Source: an uncultured Nitrospirales bacterium
GTDB lineage: Bacteria > Nitrospirota > Nitrospiria > Nitrospirales > UBA8639
Assembly (NCBI GenBank): GCA_958295805.1
Contig: OY282373.1
Span: 2,451,001 to 2,515,000 of the forward strand
Length of the DNA: 64,000 nt
Direction of reading: 5' to 3'
Notes under the pieces: model-generated
Databases searched by the model: none
What the model was told of the DNA's origin: nothing
Seen by the model: the letters and a program-made list of their open reading frames with translations, nothing else
Position numbers and translations under genes: made by a program
Shown here: piece by piece, positions 1 to 9,556 of the stretch
How the letters are laid out: every line of letters starts with the position of its first letter
How positions within the stretch are numbered: the stretch's first letter is position 1

Positions 1-647
1 GGGCCCATGGTGCTCGACATCGTGGCCCCCTTCATATATTTTCCCTTACTCGTGGAGGGTTTGGCTTTCAACACCGACGTAAAGACGGCCTGAGCATTCT
101 CGGTAATTTGTGCGACGGTAAACGACACTTTCCCGATCAACACGTGCACGATGCCGGCCTTATCGACTTTGTATTCGACGCGACCTTTTCGGATTTCCTC
201 AATCGCCTTCTTCACCTCAAACGTGACGGTTCCCGTCTTGGGATTGGGCATCAGACCACGAGGGCCCAACACTTTCCCCAATTTTCCAACGGACGCCATC
301 ATATCCGGCGTGGCGATGGCTTGATCAAAATCCAACCAGCCGCCTTTGATTTTTTCCAACACGTCATCGGCTCCCACGAAATCGGCTCCGGCCTCCCTGG
401 CTTCTTTCTCTTTTTCACCTTTCGCAAACGCCACAATCCTGACTTTTTTCCCCGTGCCGTGAGGCAAGAGCGTCGTACCCCGAACCATCTGATCCGCACG
501 TTTTGGATCAACGCCCAGCCGAATGGTTAATTCCACGGTCTCATCAAATTTGGCGTAGGCCGTTTGCTTGACCAATGCACTCGCCTCCTGAAGGTCGTAC
601 AGCTTAGACTCAATTTGTGCCGCAGCGTTCTGTAATTTCTTTCCCAC
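1..647 (-). CDS. rplA: 50S ribosomal protein L1, 3' end cut by window edge
   Basis: L1 binds 23S rRNA at the L1 stalk, helps release deacylated tRNA and can repress its own operon. The minus-strand frame starts with GTG at 645-647 ([16 protein letters not shown]), preceded by an AGGAG Shine-Dalgarno at 656-660. It stays open for 215 codons to the window edge. The last visible residues, including SSTMGP, match the conserved end of L1, so only about 10-20 residues are missing. It lies 33 nt downstream of rplK, as in the usual secE-nusG-rplK-rplA order. The identification is secure; only the C-terminus is unseen. Confidence 0.96.
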   Translation of the reverse strand, partial: MGKKLQNAAAQIESKLYDLQEASALVKQTAYAKFDETVELTIRLGVDPKRADQMVRGTTLLPHGTGKKVRIVAFAKGEKEKEAREAGADFVGADDVLEKIKGGWLDFDQAIATPDMMASVGKLGKVLGPRGLMPNPKTGTVTFEVKKAIEEIRKGRVEYKVDKAGIVHVLIGKVSFTVAQITENAQAVFTSVLKAKPSTSKGKYMKGATMSSTMG

Positions 648-680
648 GACTCTTACTCCTCTTTGCAACCCGCCAACGAT

Positions 681-1106
681 CTAATCGGATACCGTGATTC
701 CCATGCTTCTAGCGGTTCCTTCGATAACGTGCATCGCTCCTTCAAGACTCACCGCGTTCAAATCCTGCATCTTCTGCTTGGAGATCTCCTGGAGTTGCGT
801 CCGGGAGATCGTGCCAACCTTTTCCTTCTGCGGAACTCCGGATCCTTTAATGATTCCTGCCGCCTTTTTTAAGAGGTCAGCAGCCGGCGGGGTTTTTGTG
901 ATAAAGGTAAAGCTCCGATCTTTATAGACGGTCAGCACCACGGGAATGACGCTGCCTTCCTGCTTTTGTGTCTTCGCGTTAAATTGCTTGCAAAAGTCCA
1001 TGATATTCACGCCATGCTGACCCAATGACGGGCCGACGGGCGGAGCAGGATTCGCTTTGCCAGCGGGAATCTGCAATTTAATTTGCGTCACGACCTCCTT
1101 TGCCAT
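681..1106 (-). CDS. rplK: 50S ribosomal protein L11
   Basis: L11 forms the base of the GTPase-associated stalk on 23S rRNA and is needed for RelA activation on starved ribosomes. The 141-residue product has the normal length. Its N-terminal domain carries the proline-rich [19 protein letters not shown] stretch, and its C-terminal RNA-binding domain ends in [10 protein letters not shown]. The ATG at 1106 gives the canonical [20 protein letters not shown] start. It lies 89 nt after nusG and 33 nt before rplA on the same strand and is presumably co-transcribed with them. Confidence 0.98.
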   Translation of the reverse strand: MAKEVVTQIKLQIPAGKANPAPPVGPSLGQHGVNIMDFCKQFNAKTQKQEGSVIPVVLTVYKDRSFTFITKTPPAADLLKKAAGIIKGSGVPQKEKVGTISRTQLQEISKQKMQDLNAVSLEGAMHVIEGTARSMGITVSD

Positions 1107-1195
1107 GTCTTTACCCTTTTTTCTGCAGAACGGTTAACGAATGAACACCTTGGAACTTCATCGCCCCTGAACCCTGCACGACGCCACGGGCGAGG

Positions 1196-1732
1196 CTATC
1201 CGGATTCGATCTGCGAAAAAGCCAATTCGACCGGGGTTGACCGACCCAAGATGCTGACCAACACTTTAGCTCGACTATGCTCGTCATCAACCTCATCAAT
1301 TAAGCCGTGAAATCCCATGAAGGGACCATCAATAATCCGGACGTTGTCGCTTTTGGAAAAGATGACTCGCTCTCGAGGAACCGACGCCCCCGATTCGATT
1401 TGTTGAAGGAGTACGTCTGCTTCCTCTTTCGGTAGAGGCATAGGCTTCGTCCCGCCCCCCACAAACCCCGTTACTTTCGGAGTTTCTTTGATCATAATCA
1501 CGGTTTCGTCTTTGACGGGATCTTCCAATTCCATAAGCACGTACCCGGGAAAAAATTTCCGTTTAGAGGCGCGACGTTTTCCATCTTTGATTTCGATGAT
1601 ATCCTGCGTCGGCACCAGAACCTGCCCGAGTTCTCCCTGAAGTCCCATTTGCATTGCCCGCTCGCCCAAGGAAATTCGGACTCGTCCCTCATAACCCGCG
1701 TAGGTGTGAATCACGTACCAATTTTTCGCCAT
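1196..1732 (-). CDS. nusG: Transcription termination/antitermination factor NusG
   Basis: NusG binds RNA polymerase through its N-terminal NGN domain and links it to Rho or to ribosomal S10 through its C-terminal KOW domain. The frame is open further upstream, but the family start is the ATG at 1730-1732 (MAKNWYVIHTYAGYE), giving 178 residues. The NGN core includes FFPGYVLMEL. The KOW domain includes VRIIDGPFMGFHGLIDEV and ends in LAFSQIESG. It lies 23 nt downstream of secE, the almost universal pairing. Confidence 0.97.
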   Translation of the reverse strand: MAKNWYVIHTYAGYEGRVRISLGERAMQMGLQGELGQVLVPTQDIIEIKDGKRRASKRKFFPGYVLMELEDPVKDETVIMIKETPKVTGFVGGGTKPMPLPKEEADVLLQQIESGASVPRERVIFSKSDNVRIIDGPFMGFHGLIDEVDDEHSRAKVLVSILGRSTPVELAFSQIESG

Positions 1733-1755
1733 AGAACGCGACCTCAGCGTTTCCC

Positions 1756-1950
1756 TTAAAAGATTTGACCGACCAACCAGACTAAAATGGAATCCACCAG
1801 TGAGAGATACAGGGACATAATCAAACAAAACACGACCACCACCGAGGTGGAGCCGATCGTTTCATCACGGGTAGGATAAGAAACCTTCTTCAACTCCCCT
1901 TTCACGTCAGTCAGAAATTCAAGAATGGTTGACCACAGTTTCTTCATCAC
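1756..1950 (-). CDS. secE: Preprotein translocase subunit SecE
   Basis: This is the small essential membrane subunit of the SecYEG translocon. The product is 63-64 residues, with an amphipathic cytoplasmic helix containing the SecE signature (LKKVSYPTRDET) followed by one membrane helix (VVVVFCLIMSLYLSLVDSIL). That is the short single-span form found in most bacteria. Translation starts at GTG (1950) or the adjacent ATG (1947). AGGA in the sequence AGGAACGTTC lies 6 and 9 nt upstream respectively, so both are feasible. It lies between tRNA-Trp and nusG on the same strand. Confidence 0.95.
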   Translation of the reverse strand: MMKKLWSTILEFLTDVKGELKKVSYPTRDETIGSTSVVVVFCLIMSLYLSLVDSILVWLVGQIF

Positions 1951-1995
1951 GAACGTTCCTTATTCCATCCCTCGTCAGACAACCTCATCAACTCG

Positions 1996-2071
1996 TGGCA
2001 GGGGCACCAGGACTCGAACCCGGACCTTCGGTTTTGGAGACCGACATGCTAGCCATTAACACCATGCCCCT
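1996..2071 (-). tRNA. tRNA-Trp (CCA anticodon)
   Basis: Read on the minus strand, the sequence folds as a 76-nt cloverleaf including an encoded 3' CCA. The acceptor stem is AGGGGCA/TGCCCCT with discriminator G. The anticodon stem CGGT/ACCG encloses a loop with anticodon CCA. The T-arm has the GGTTCGAGTCC pattern. It sits between rpmG and secE, a position common for trpT in several phyla. Confidence 0.96.
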
Positions 2072-2109
2072 TCACTCATTGCCTCAGTGCATCAGGAAGA
2101 CACTGACTA

Positions 2110-2259
2110 TCATTTCACTTCCTTATGAGGGACGTGTTTGCGGCAAAACCGACAATATTTTTTTATTTCCAATCGATCCGGATCGTTCTTTTTATTCTTC
2201 ATCGTCGAATAATTTCGCCTCTTACATTCCCCACAGGCTAAAGAAATAATCACCCGCAT
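2110..2259 (-). CDS. rpmG: 50S ribosomal protein L33
   Basis: This is a 49-codon frame, short enough to be missed by length cutoffs. It starts with ATG at 2257-2259 ([19 protein letters not shown]) and stops with TGA at 2110-2112. The cysteine pairs CGEC and CRFC form the zinc-ribbon arrangement of the zinc-binding L33 type, and the end [11 protein letters not shown] is typical. A strong AGGAGG Shine-Dalgarno lies just upstream. It sits between tuf and tRNA-Trp, as in many bacteria. Identification rests on direct translation. Confidence 0.95.
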   Translation of the reverse strand: MRVIISLACGECKRRNYSTMKNKKNDPDRLEIKKYCRFCRKHVPHKEVK

Positions 2260-2275
2260 AACCCCTCCTTCAGCA

Positions 2276-2308
2276 GGCGGGGGAGCCGTCTGGCTCGGCT
2301 GCCCCGCC
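2276..2308 (-). promoter_or_regulatory. GC-rich hairpin between tuf and rpmG
   Basis: Immediately after the tuf stop codon, the minus-strand RNA could form a stem of GGCGGGG with CCCCGCC, extended inward by AGCC/GGCT around a small loop. No U-run follows, and the rpmG Shine-Dalgarno begins a few bases later. It therefore does not look like a normal intrinsic terminator. An RNA-stability, processing or partial attenuation element that raises tuf expression over the downstream genes is more likely. Confidence 0.55.
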
Positions 2309-2312
2309 GTCC

Positions 2313-3518
<1,206 letters not shown>

Positions 3519-3636
3519 CGCCCCCTCCCTCAAAAACGTCGTCCGTTAAAGGGAACACCGGGTTCCCACACAAGACGAATCCGTAAAAAGTCCTCTTTGT
3601 CAAGAAACTATCAGTGATAAGGCAGTGATAAGATAA

Positions 3637-3713
3637 TGGAGCCCACGACGCGGATTGAACGCGTGACCTCGTCCTTACCAAGGACGTGCTCTACCAACTG
3701 AGCTACATGGGCC
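3637..3713 (-). tRNA. tRNA-Thr (GGT anticodon)
   Basis: On the minus strand a 77-nt cloverleaf can be drawn with CCA encoded at 3637-3639. The acceptor stem pairs GCCCATG with CGTGGGC. The anticodon stem CGTCC/GGACG encloses the loop TTGGTAA (anticodon GGT). The D-arm has the usual AGCTCAGTTGGTAGAGC. It is the tRNA closest to tuf, the position of thrT next to tufB in E. coli. Confidence 0.96.
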
Positions 3714-3865
3714 TTATCTCAAAACGGAAACCGTGAAGCATTTCGTGACCCTTTCCCGCTTTGGTCTTCACCCCGGTCTCTTCCCACGCCACCCTCCAAA
3801 GAGAGGGTTGTCTTCTTCGGACCTCACTCTTGCGGGTTCGCGTTCCAACGTGATGAACATAAAAC

Positions 3866-3940
3866 TGGAGCGGGCGACGGGATTTGAACCCGCGACAGCC
3901 AGCTTGGAAGGCTGGAACTCTACCACTGAGCTACGCCCGC
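3866..3940 (-). tRNA. tRNA-Gly (TCC anticodon)
   Basis: This is a 75-nt cloverleaf on the minus strand with encoded CCA at 3866-3868. The acceptor stem is GCGGGCG/CGCCCGC. The anticodon stem CCAGC/GCTGG encloses the loop CTTCCAA (anticodon TCC). The T-arm reads GCGGGTTCAAATCCCGT. It lies between tRNA-Tyr and tRNA-Thr in the tRNA-tuf cluster. The 150-bp spacers on either side show no further gene. Confidence 0.96.
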
Positions 3941-4054
3941 TACAGTTTTCTCAACGATGTTCACTGCTCGAAATCCAACTCGCTCTTTCTCATGCCCCAA
4001 AGAGGGGATGATCGAATACATGGCTCGTCATATCACGTCACAACAAACAATCTC

Positions 4055-4139
4055 TGGTGGGCAGGCAAGGATTCGAACCTTGGAAGCCGATGGCAGCAGA
4101 TTTACAGTCTGCCCCCTTTGTCCACTCGGGTACCTGCCC
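4055..4139 (-). tRNA. tRNA-Tyr (GTA anticodon)
   Basis: This is an 85-nt class II tRNA on the minus strand with a long variable arm and encoded CCA at 4055-4057. The acceptor stem is GGGCAGG/CCTGCCC with discriminator A. The anticodon stem GCAGA/TCTGC encloses the loop CTGTAAA (anticodon GTA). It is the first gene of the Tyr-Gly-Thr-tuf cluster. The cluster promoter should lie in 4140-4420, where I identify no gene and no convincing consensus promoter. Confidence 0.96.
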
Positions 4140-4463
4140 CGTCAGCAACCCAATGTTTTGACAGTCCACTCCTCAATAACGATAAGGAACAGGGAAAACG
4201 AAATGGTAGGATAGAATACCGACACACGCCCCTTTCTTCCTGCCGCGCCAGGGGAAAAGGGTATATCACGTTTTACCTTAAACGGTTATGGACCATTCCA
4301 AAAAACAGTAGATTATATAGTGACGTGAAGAAACAGTCAAGCAACGGCATGAGAAGAAAAACGATGGAACGTCCATTCGATTTGATCCATCGGTTGACAG
4401 ATTCCGGATGCCGGTTCTAGCATGACCTTCCCGTCAGTATCAGGATTCCATACGAGAAAAGAC

Positions 4464-4949
4464 ATGATGTATTTCATCACGTGGTGTCTGACGATCTGCT
4501 TGATTCTTGGAGGGAGTACATTTCCGTTTTCAACGTCGTCAGCTTTTTCGAGCCCTCAACCGTCCGGCTTAGCCACGGTGACGACACCAGACGGCTTTAC
4601 GATTTATTCCGAAATAGCCGATACGCCGGGAAAAAGAACCATAGGCCTGATGTATCGAACACACATGGCTCCTGACCACGGGATGTTGTTTCTTTTTACG
4701 GATTCGAAGCGTTGGACGTTCTGGATGAAAAACACAAAAATGGCTTTGGACATCTTATGGTTGGACGAGGAAGCGAAGATCGTTCACGTTGAAACTCACG
4801 TTCCGATTTGCCAAAGAACCGACAATCTCTGCCCACGCTATCGACCGAAAACCCCTGCCGTTCAGGTTCTCGAACTCCGAGCAGGACAAGCGGCCAAACT
4901 GAAGCTGACCCCTGGCGTCAAACTCACCATCGAAATGCCAACGTCATGA
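4464..4949 (+). CDS. Exported DUF192 protein
   Basis: DUF192 proteins are small single-domain proteins of unknown biochemical role, usually exported. The frame is open from 4422, but the ATG at 4464 (MMYFITWCLTICLILGGSTF) begins directly with a hydrophobic signal sequence and is preferred. The mature part shows the DUF192 signatures: TIGLMYRTHMAPDHGMLF, FWMKNTKMALDILWLD and VLELRAGQAAKLKLTPG. Two cysteines lie in the segment CQRTDNLCPRY. It is the only plus-strand gene in the first 49 kb. It converges with relA/spoT with about 21 nt between the stops. Confidence 0.88.
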   Translation: MMYFITWCLTICLILGGSTFPFSTSSAFSSPQPSGLATVTTPDGFTIYSEIADTPGKRTIGLMYRTHMAPDHGMLFLFTDSKRWTFWMKNTKMALDILWLDEEAKIVHVETHVPICQRTDNLCPRYRPKTPAVQVLELRAGQAAKLKLTPGVKLTIEMPTS

Positions 4950-4970
4950 GGCAGAATTCCCCGGTGGGGA

Positions 4971-7163
4971 TCACGAATCTTGCCAACTCCGCACGCGCTT
5001 AGCTGAAATAACCCCTTCCACTCGCCCTATGGCTTCGAGGGTGCGTTCAAGCTGAAGGGTATTGGAAATTTCAATCACAAAATCCTGAACGGCCTTCTGG
5101 TCTTCCCGGGTCGTAATTTCCGCTCGACTGATGTTAGCCTGAGAAGCTGAAATCGCCGAAGAGACGTTGGCCAACACCCCTGGCCGATCAATGGTCAACA
5201 CGCACACCTTGACCGAATGACTTCCTTCAATCGCTGCGTCCCATTCCACGTCCACGAAGCGATCCTTTTCATAATCCAACGCTTCAAGATTCGGACAGCC
5301 CTTCACGTGAATCGTCAACCCTCGGCCACGGGTGATGTATCCCAGAATGGGATCACCCGGCACCGGACCGCAACACTTTGACAACTGCATCAGAACGTCC
5401 CGTCGGCCCATCACCTTGACGGCTTTGACGGATCTCTGCGTCGGCCCTCTTGTTGGCAAAGCCTGGACGTCATTGTCGGCCTTCGCCGAATTCTCGCCGG
5501 GCGACGCCATCCAGGTAACCACTTGAGCCGCGGACAGCCGACCATAGCCGACCATCCTGGTCATGTCATCGACGGATTCATAGCCTTTCCCACTCGCAAC
5601 GGTGGACAACTGCCCCGATTTGAACAACTGCGCAGCCGGGAAATGATGTCGACGAAGTTCACGTTCGAGCAATCGGCGGCCCAATTCCAACCCTTGCCGT
5701 TGCTCTTCAACTTTCAAGAAGTGTTTGATTTTCGCTTTTGCACGGGACGTCCGAACAAACATCAACCACTCTTTTTTAGGCGCCTGGGTGGCCGACGTCA
5801 GAATCTCGACGGTATCGCCGTTGGTTAAGGGTTGACGAAGCGGAACAATCTTCCCGCTGACTTTCGCCCCCACGCAATGATCACCGACTTCCGTATGGAT
5901 CGCATAGGCAAAATCCACCGACGTGGAACCTTGAGGGAGTTCCTTGACCTCTCCCTTCGGCGTAAAGGCAAACACCACGTCTTGAAAGACGTCCAGATGA
6001 AAAAGATCCAACTTGACGGAATCCATGAACTGGCGATTATCAGAAAGGTCTTTGTGCCATTCCACCAGTTGCCGAAGCCAACTGAAGACGTGTTTATCGC
6101 GTTCGCCGACTTTTCCGTGTTCTTTATAGCGCCAATGCGCCGCGACCCCGTATTCCGCCAGACGGTGCATGTCTTCGGTGCGTATCTGAAATTCCACGTG
6201 GTCGCCTTGAGGACCCAACACCGTGGTGTGCAACGATTGGTACAGATTCGTTCGAGGCGTCGCGATGTAATCCTTAAACCGCCCGGGCACCGGCACCCAT
6301 AACGAATGCACGAGGCCGAGAATGGTATAACAGTTCATTGACCCGTCGGTAATGATACGAATGGCCGCCAGATCGTGAACTTCCTCAAACAGGATGTCCT
6401 GGCGCTCCATCTTTTGATGAATGGAATACAGATGTTTAGGCCGTCCTTCCACCTCGCCGGGCAACCCGGCTTTCGCTAAGGCCTTGACGGTTTCCCGAAT
6501 AAGCGACTGGACGTATTCCTGCCGTTCTTCATCTCGTTTCGCGACGCGGAGTTTCAATAAGGAATAGGCTTCCGGCTTGAGATATTCAAAACATAAATTT
6601 TCCAGTTCCTGCGTCATCCAACTCATTCCCAGACGATTGGCCAACGGCGCGTAAATTTCCAACGTTTCCTGGGCGATCTGTTTCTGTTTGTTCTCCGGTA
6701 AATGCCCCAACGTTCTCATGTTATGAAGACGGTCGGCCAATTTGATAAACACCACGCGGATATCATCGGCCATTGACAAAAGCATCTTCCGAAAATTTTC
6801 CGCCTGTTTTTCTTCATACGTTCGGAAAGAAATCTGGCCGATTTTCGTGACGCCTTCCACCAGGTGAGCCACCTCATGTCCGAAGTGCCTCCGCAGCTCG
6901 TCCTGCGTTGCCACGGTGTCTTCCAAGGTGTCGTGCAGCAGCCCCGCCATGATGGCGGTCACGTCCAGTTTAAGAAAAGCGAGAATCCCGGCCACGGCCA
7001 GAGGATGTTGCAAGTAAGGTTCACCGGACCGACGGGTTTGACCTTGATGCGCCTTCGCCGAAAAATCATACGCTCGACGGAGCAAGGCCTCATCAGCCTC
7101 CGGATGGAAGCCGTGAACTTGCTGAATGAGTTCATCAATCTCTATGACACGCGATAACGCCAT
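4971..7163 (-). CDS. Bifunctional (p)ppGpp synthetase/hydrolase, RelA/SpoT family
   Basis: The enzyme makes and degrades the alarmone (p)ppGpp in the stringent response. The 730-residue product has the full long-RSH architecture. An HD hydrolase domain carries HDTLED at residues 77-82. The synthetase domain carries RFKD at 295-298 and the conserved TNLYQSLHTTV. A TGS domain lies near 390-455, a conserved-cysteine region with SKCCGPVPGDPI near 610, and a C-terminal ACT domain ends at the C-terminus. HDxxED together with the RxKD-type (not ExDD) motif marks the bifunctional class, so this is probably the only long RSH. Its ATG at 7163 lies inside the last codons of recJ, a 29-nt overlap that suggests translational coupling. 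Confidence 0.96.
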   Translation of the reverse strand: MALSRVIEIDELIQQVHGFHPEADEALLRRAYDFSAKAHQGQTRRSGEPYLQHPLAVAGILAFLKLDVTAIMAGLLHDTLEDTVATQDELRRHFGHEVAHLVEGVTKIGQISFRTYEEKQAENFRKMLLSMADDIRVVFIKLADRLHNMRTLGHLPENKQKQIAQETLEIYAPLANRLGMSWMTQELENLCFEYLKPEAYSLLKLRVAKRDEERQEYVQSLIRETVKALAKAGLPGEVEGRPKHLYSIHQKMERQDILFEEVHDLAAIRIITDGSMNCYTILGLVHSLWVPVPGRFKDYIATPRTNLYQSLHTTVLGPQGDHVEFQIRTEDMHRLAEYGVAAHWRYKEHGKVGERDKHVFSWLRQLVEWHKDLSDNRQFMDSVKLDLFHLDVFQDVVFAFTPKGEVKELPQGSTSVDFAYAIHTEVGDHCVGAKVSGKIVPLRQPLTNGDTVEILTSATQAPKKEWLMFVRTSRAKAKIKHFLKVEEQRQGLELGRRLLERELRRHHFPAAQLFKSGQLSTVASGKGYESVDDMTRMVGYGRLSAAQVVTWMASPGENSAKADNDVQALPTRGPTQRSVKAVKVMGRRDVLMQLSKCCGPVPGDPILGYITRGRGLTIHVKGCPNLEALDYEKDRFVDVEWDAAIEGSHSVKVCVLTIDRPGVLANVSSAISASQANISRAEITTREDQKAVQDFVIEISNTLQLERTLEAIGRVEGVISAKRVRSWQDS

Positions 7164-8874
7164 CCTCTTCTTTCTCCACGTCGCTCATTCGCACGTCACA
7201 CAACCGCAGTTGGATGCGATGATATCCCTTCCAGTGGTTCAACTCCGGACTGAACACGGCATCAACCCGACCATGACCCGCATCAAGGGCGTCCGCGAAT
7301 CCTCCCATCCGAAACCCGATGCCGTCCAGGGGCATGGAGTGATCCTGACGAACCACCAATTTCAAATGATCGTCTCCCACGACCCTTTTCTCCAACACCG
7401 CCAGCCCTTTACTGAGAAAGGTAGGCTCAGGGTTGCCCATCCCAAAGGGCTGCAACCGTTCCAACTCCTGGAGCAGAGGCAACCGAATTTGAGAAAGCGA
7501 AACGTCAGCATCCACCTCCAACGTCGGCACCTTCATCTTCGCGTCAATCAATCTCTCGGCCACGTCAACAAATTTCTGACGAAAATCAGAAAACGCTGCT
7601 TTTCTCAAGGTGACGCCGGCCGCCATCGGATGTCCGCCGAAAGCCACGAGGAAGGAACGGCATTCGGCCAAGGCTTGACACACGTCGAAACCGGGAATCC
7701 CTCTTGCCGACCCTTTGCCTTGACCCCGTTGATCGAACGCGACCACGATCGCGGGACGGTGATAGCGTTCCACCAGCCGTGCAGCGACAATGCCCAGCAC
7801 GCCGACGTGCCACCCATCGGCGCCAACGACGATCGCGGGTGGGAGTTCGCCGGCGTCCACCTGCGTCACGGCCTCTCGAGTAATATCCTGTTCAATCCGT
7901 CGTCGTTGGAGATTCAATTCCGTGAGCCGTTGCACCAAGTCAAGGGCCACGGCTTCAGAATCCGTGGTGAGCAATTCCACGCCAAGCCCGGCATGAGCTA
8001 ATCGTCCAGCCGCATTGAGGAGGGGCGCCACACGAAACCCAACCGTGCTTGCCGACCACGGACCGTTGAGATCCAGGCACTGCTTCAACGCGCGAATGCC
8101 GCACCGCGTCCCCTGAGTCATCTGAGCCAGCCCATCTTTCACCAAGACCCGGTTTTCGTCTCGAAGCGGAACGACGTCGGCGATAGAGGACAGCGCAACG
8201 AGATCACGAAACGTCTCAATCGGCGCCCCGGGGGCACCGAACTTGCGTGCGTAGGCTTCGACCACCTTGTAGGCCAAGGCTCCCGAACACAAACCCTGGA
8301 AAGGGTAACGGGAATCCGGACGGTAGGGATTGATAAACGCCAACGGTCGCGGAACCGGTGATTGGATCTGATGATGATCGGTGACAATGACCTCAATGCC
8401 CAAGCGGCCGGCCAACTCGATTTCGTGATGGGAAGTCGTTCCACAATCCGCCGTGACCAAAACGGAAACGCCCTTCTCGGCTAATCGTCGAATGGCCGCT
8501 TCATTCAGACCATACCCTTCCTCTTGTCGATGAGGGATATAGCCTTCAGCCTTGGCCCCGACGCTTCTCCAGAAGAGCAGGTGAAGACTCGTGGCAGACA
8601 TACCGTCAACGTCATAGTCTCCGTAAAAGCAAACACGTTCACCGCGTTGGATGGCCAGATGAAGCCGGTCAATAGCCGGCTCCACGTCAGGCAAGAGAAA
8701 GGGGTCATGGGTCAAGCCGCCGGAAGGCGAGAGCCAGCCTCTGGCCTGCTCAGTCTCGACGGCACCTCTTCCCCATAACACCGTCGCCGTAAGGGGAGAG
8801 ACGGCCAAGACGCGAGCGAGGGCATCCACCTGCTCCTGATCAATCGAGCGGACCTTCCAAATCTTCTGAAGCAT
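7135..8874 (-). CDS. recJ: Single-stranded-DNA-specific exonuclease RecJ
   Basis: RecJ is a 5'-3' exonuclease on single-stranded DNA that acts in recombination and mismatch repair. The 579-residue protein shows the DHH-family motifs in order: GDYDVDG near residue 85, TADCGT, VTDHHQ, and the SSIADVVPL segment. The DHHA1 part follows with GWHVGVLGIVAARLVERY, SARGI and FGGHPMAAG, then the C-terminal OB domain (LQPFGMGNPEPTFLSKGL). Length is normal for the family. Its 3' end overlaps relA/spoT by 29 nt on the same strand. A Pup-like gene lies 216 nt upstream. Confidence 0.95.
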   Translation of the reverse strand: MLQKIWKVRSIDQEQVDALARVLAVSPLTATVLWGRGAVETEQARGWLSPSGGLTHDPFLLPDVEPAIDRLHLAIQRGERVCFYGDYDVDGMSATSLHLLFWRSVGAKAEGYIPHRQEEGYGLNEAAIRRLAEKGVSVLVTADCGTTSHHEIELAGRLGIEVIVTDHHQIQSPVPRPLAFINPYRPDSRYPFQGLCSGALAYKVVEAYARKFGAPGAPIETFRDLVALSSIADVVPLRDENRVLVKDGLAQMTQGTRCGIRALKQCLDLNGPWSASTVGFRVAPLLNAAGRLAHAGLGVELLTTDSEAVALDLVQRLTELNLQRRRIEQDITREAVTQVDAGELPPAIVVGADGWHVGVLGIVAARLVERYHRPAIVVAFDQRGQGKGSARGIPGFDVCQALAECRSFLVAFGGHPMAAGVTLRKAAFSDFRQKFVDVAERLIDAKMKVPTLEVDADVSLSQIRLPLLQELERLQPFGMGNPEPTFLSKGLAVLEKRVVGDDHLKLVVRQDHSMPLDGIGFRMGGFADALDAGHGRVDAVFSPELNHWKGYHRIQLRLCDVRMSDVEKEEDGVIACHRD

Positions 8875-9090
8875 CTCGTACCTGGAGAGCCCCCGATGGG
8901 CTTACGTATGGATCACCGCAAACGGAAAGGATCATAGAAACTGATCCGAAGAGTGTCAAACCGCAAGGCACAAACGATACCGCGTCCATCTGGACGATGG
9001 ACGTGATCGAACCTGATACGTTTCTGATACGGCTGGATGAAGACGAAAAAGGAATGAACGGCGAAACAAGCGAGATAAAAGAACGAGGAG

Positions 9091-9309
9091 TTACTCCCCT
9101 CCTTTTTGCACGTTATTCTTTACAAATTCGGCGGCATTTTCTTTCACGGCATTTTCTCCCAGGGCTTTATCGATCTCCTCAACTAAATGATCAATATCCT
9201 CTTGAAGTTTCTTTCCCGTTTCGATCACTTTTGGATTCGGCGTGACGTCCTGATGCTCAGAGGGGGAGGGACTTTTTGCTGATCTGGGCTTACGTTCCTG
9301 CCGTTCCAT
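9091..9309 (-). CDS. pup: Pup-like (prokaryotic ubiquitin-like) protein
   Basis: Pup is a small, largely disordered modifier ligated by PafA through its C-terminal glutamate to lysines of target proteins, which then go to the Mpa/ARC-proteasome. The 72-residue product is acidic and charged. Its C-terminal half is helix-forming (LVEEIDKALGENAVKENAAE) and it ends FVKNNVQKGGE, matching the Pup consensus end (EEFVxxxVQKGGQ/E). The final residue is already Glu, so deamidation by Dop would not be needed for ligation. The start is ATG 9307-9309, with AGAGAGG six nt upstream; a TTG six nt further upstream is less likely. No proteasome, PafA, Dop or ARC gene lies in the window. The alternative Ub-like UBact family ends differently (SGE/SGQ). 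Confidence 0.82.
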   Translation of the reverse strand: MERQERKPRSAKSPSPSEHQDVTPNPKVIETGKKLQEDIDHLVEEIDKALGENAVKENAAEFVKNNVQKGGE

Positions 9310-9443
9310 CGGCAACCTCTCTCATGTCCTCGCCATCGTCTAGAGACCTTGATACCTTGAATACCCGCCACAATAACGAACCCCCCTCAAACCGTCAACC
9401 GCCTCTCCCTTTTTCCCTTCCCCTGAAGGAAAACTTTGCAACA

Positions 9444-9483
9444 TGTCATTCTGAGCAAAGAAATGTCATTCTGAGCGAAGCAA
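9444..9483. repeat. Tandem pair of GTCATTCTGAGC-type 20-mers
   Basis: Two adjacent 20-bp copies begin TGTCATTCTGAGC at 9444 and 9464 and differ at a few positions. They continue into AGAATCT, the form of a dispersed intergenic repeat seen in many genomes. They lie between hppA and the Pup-like gene. A diverged inverted copy is found at 11742-11766. The rest of 9310-9556 holds no gene that I can support. Confidence 0.7.
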
Positions 9484-9556
9484 AGAATCTAAGCCCCAGC
9501 GACAGAGGGCCAGAGCCTGCCCTCCGAAAGGGGAGTGAGGGGACAAGTCAAAAACC

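Noticed and set aside
9091-9309. UBact, the other ubiquitin-like modifier reported from Nitrospirae-type bacteria
   Set aside because: As far as I recall its family, UBact ends in SGE/SGQ and has a different core. The FVxxxVQKGGE end and preceding helix here match Pup.
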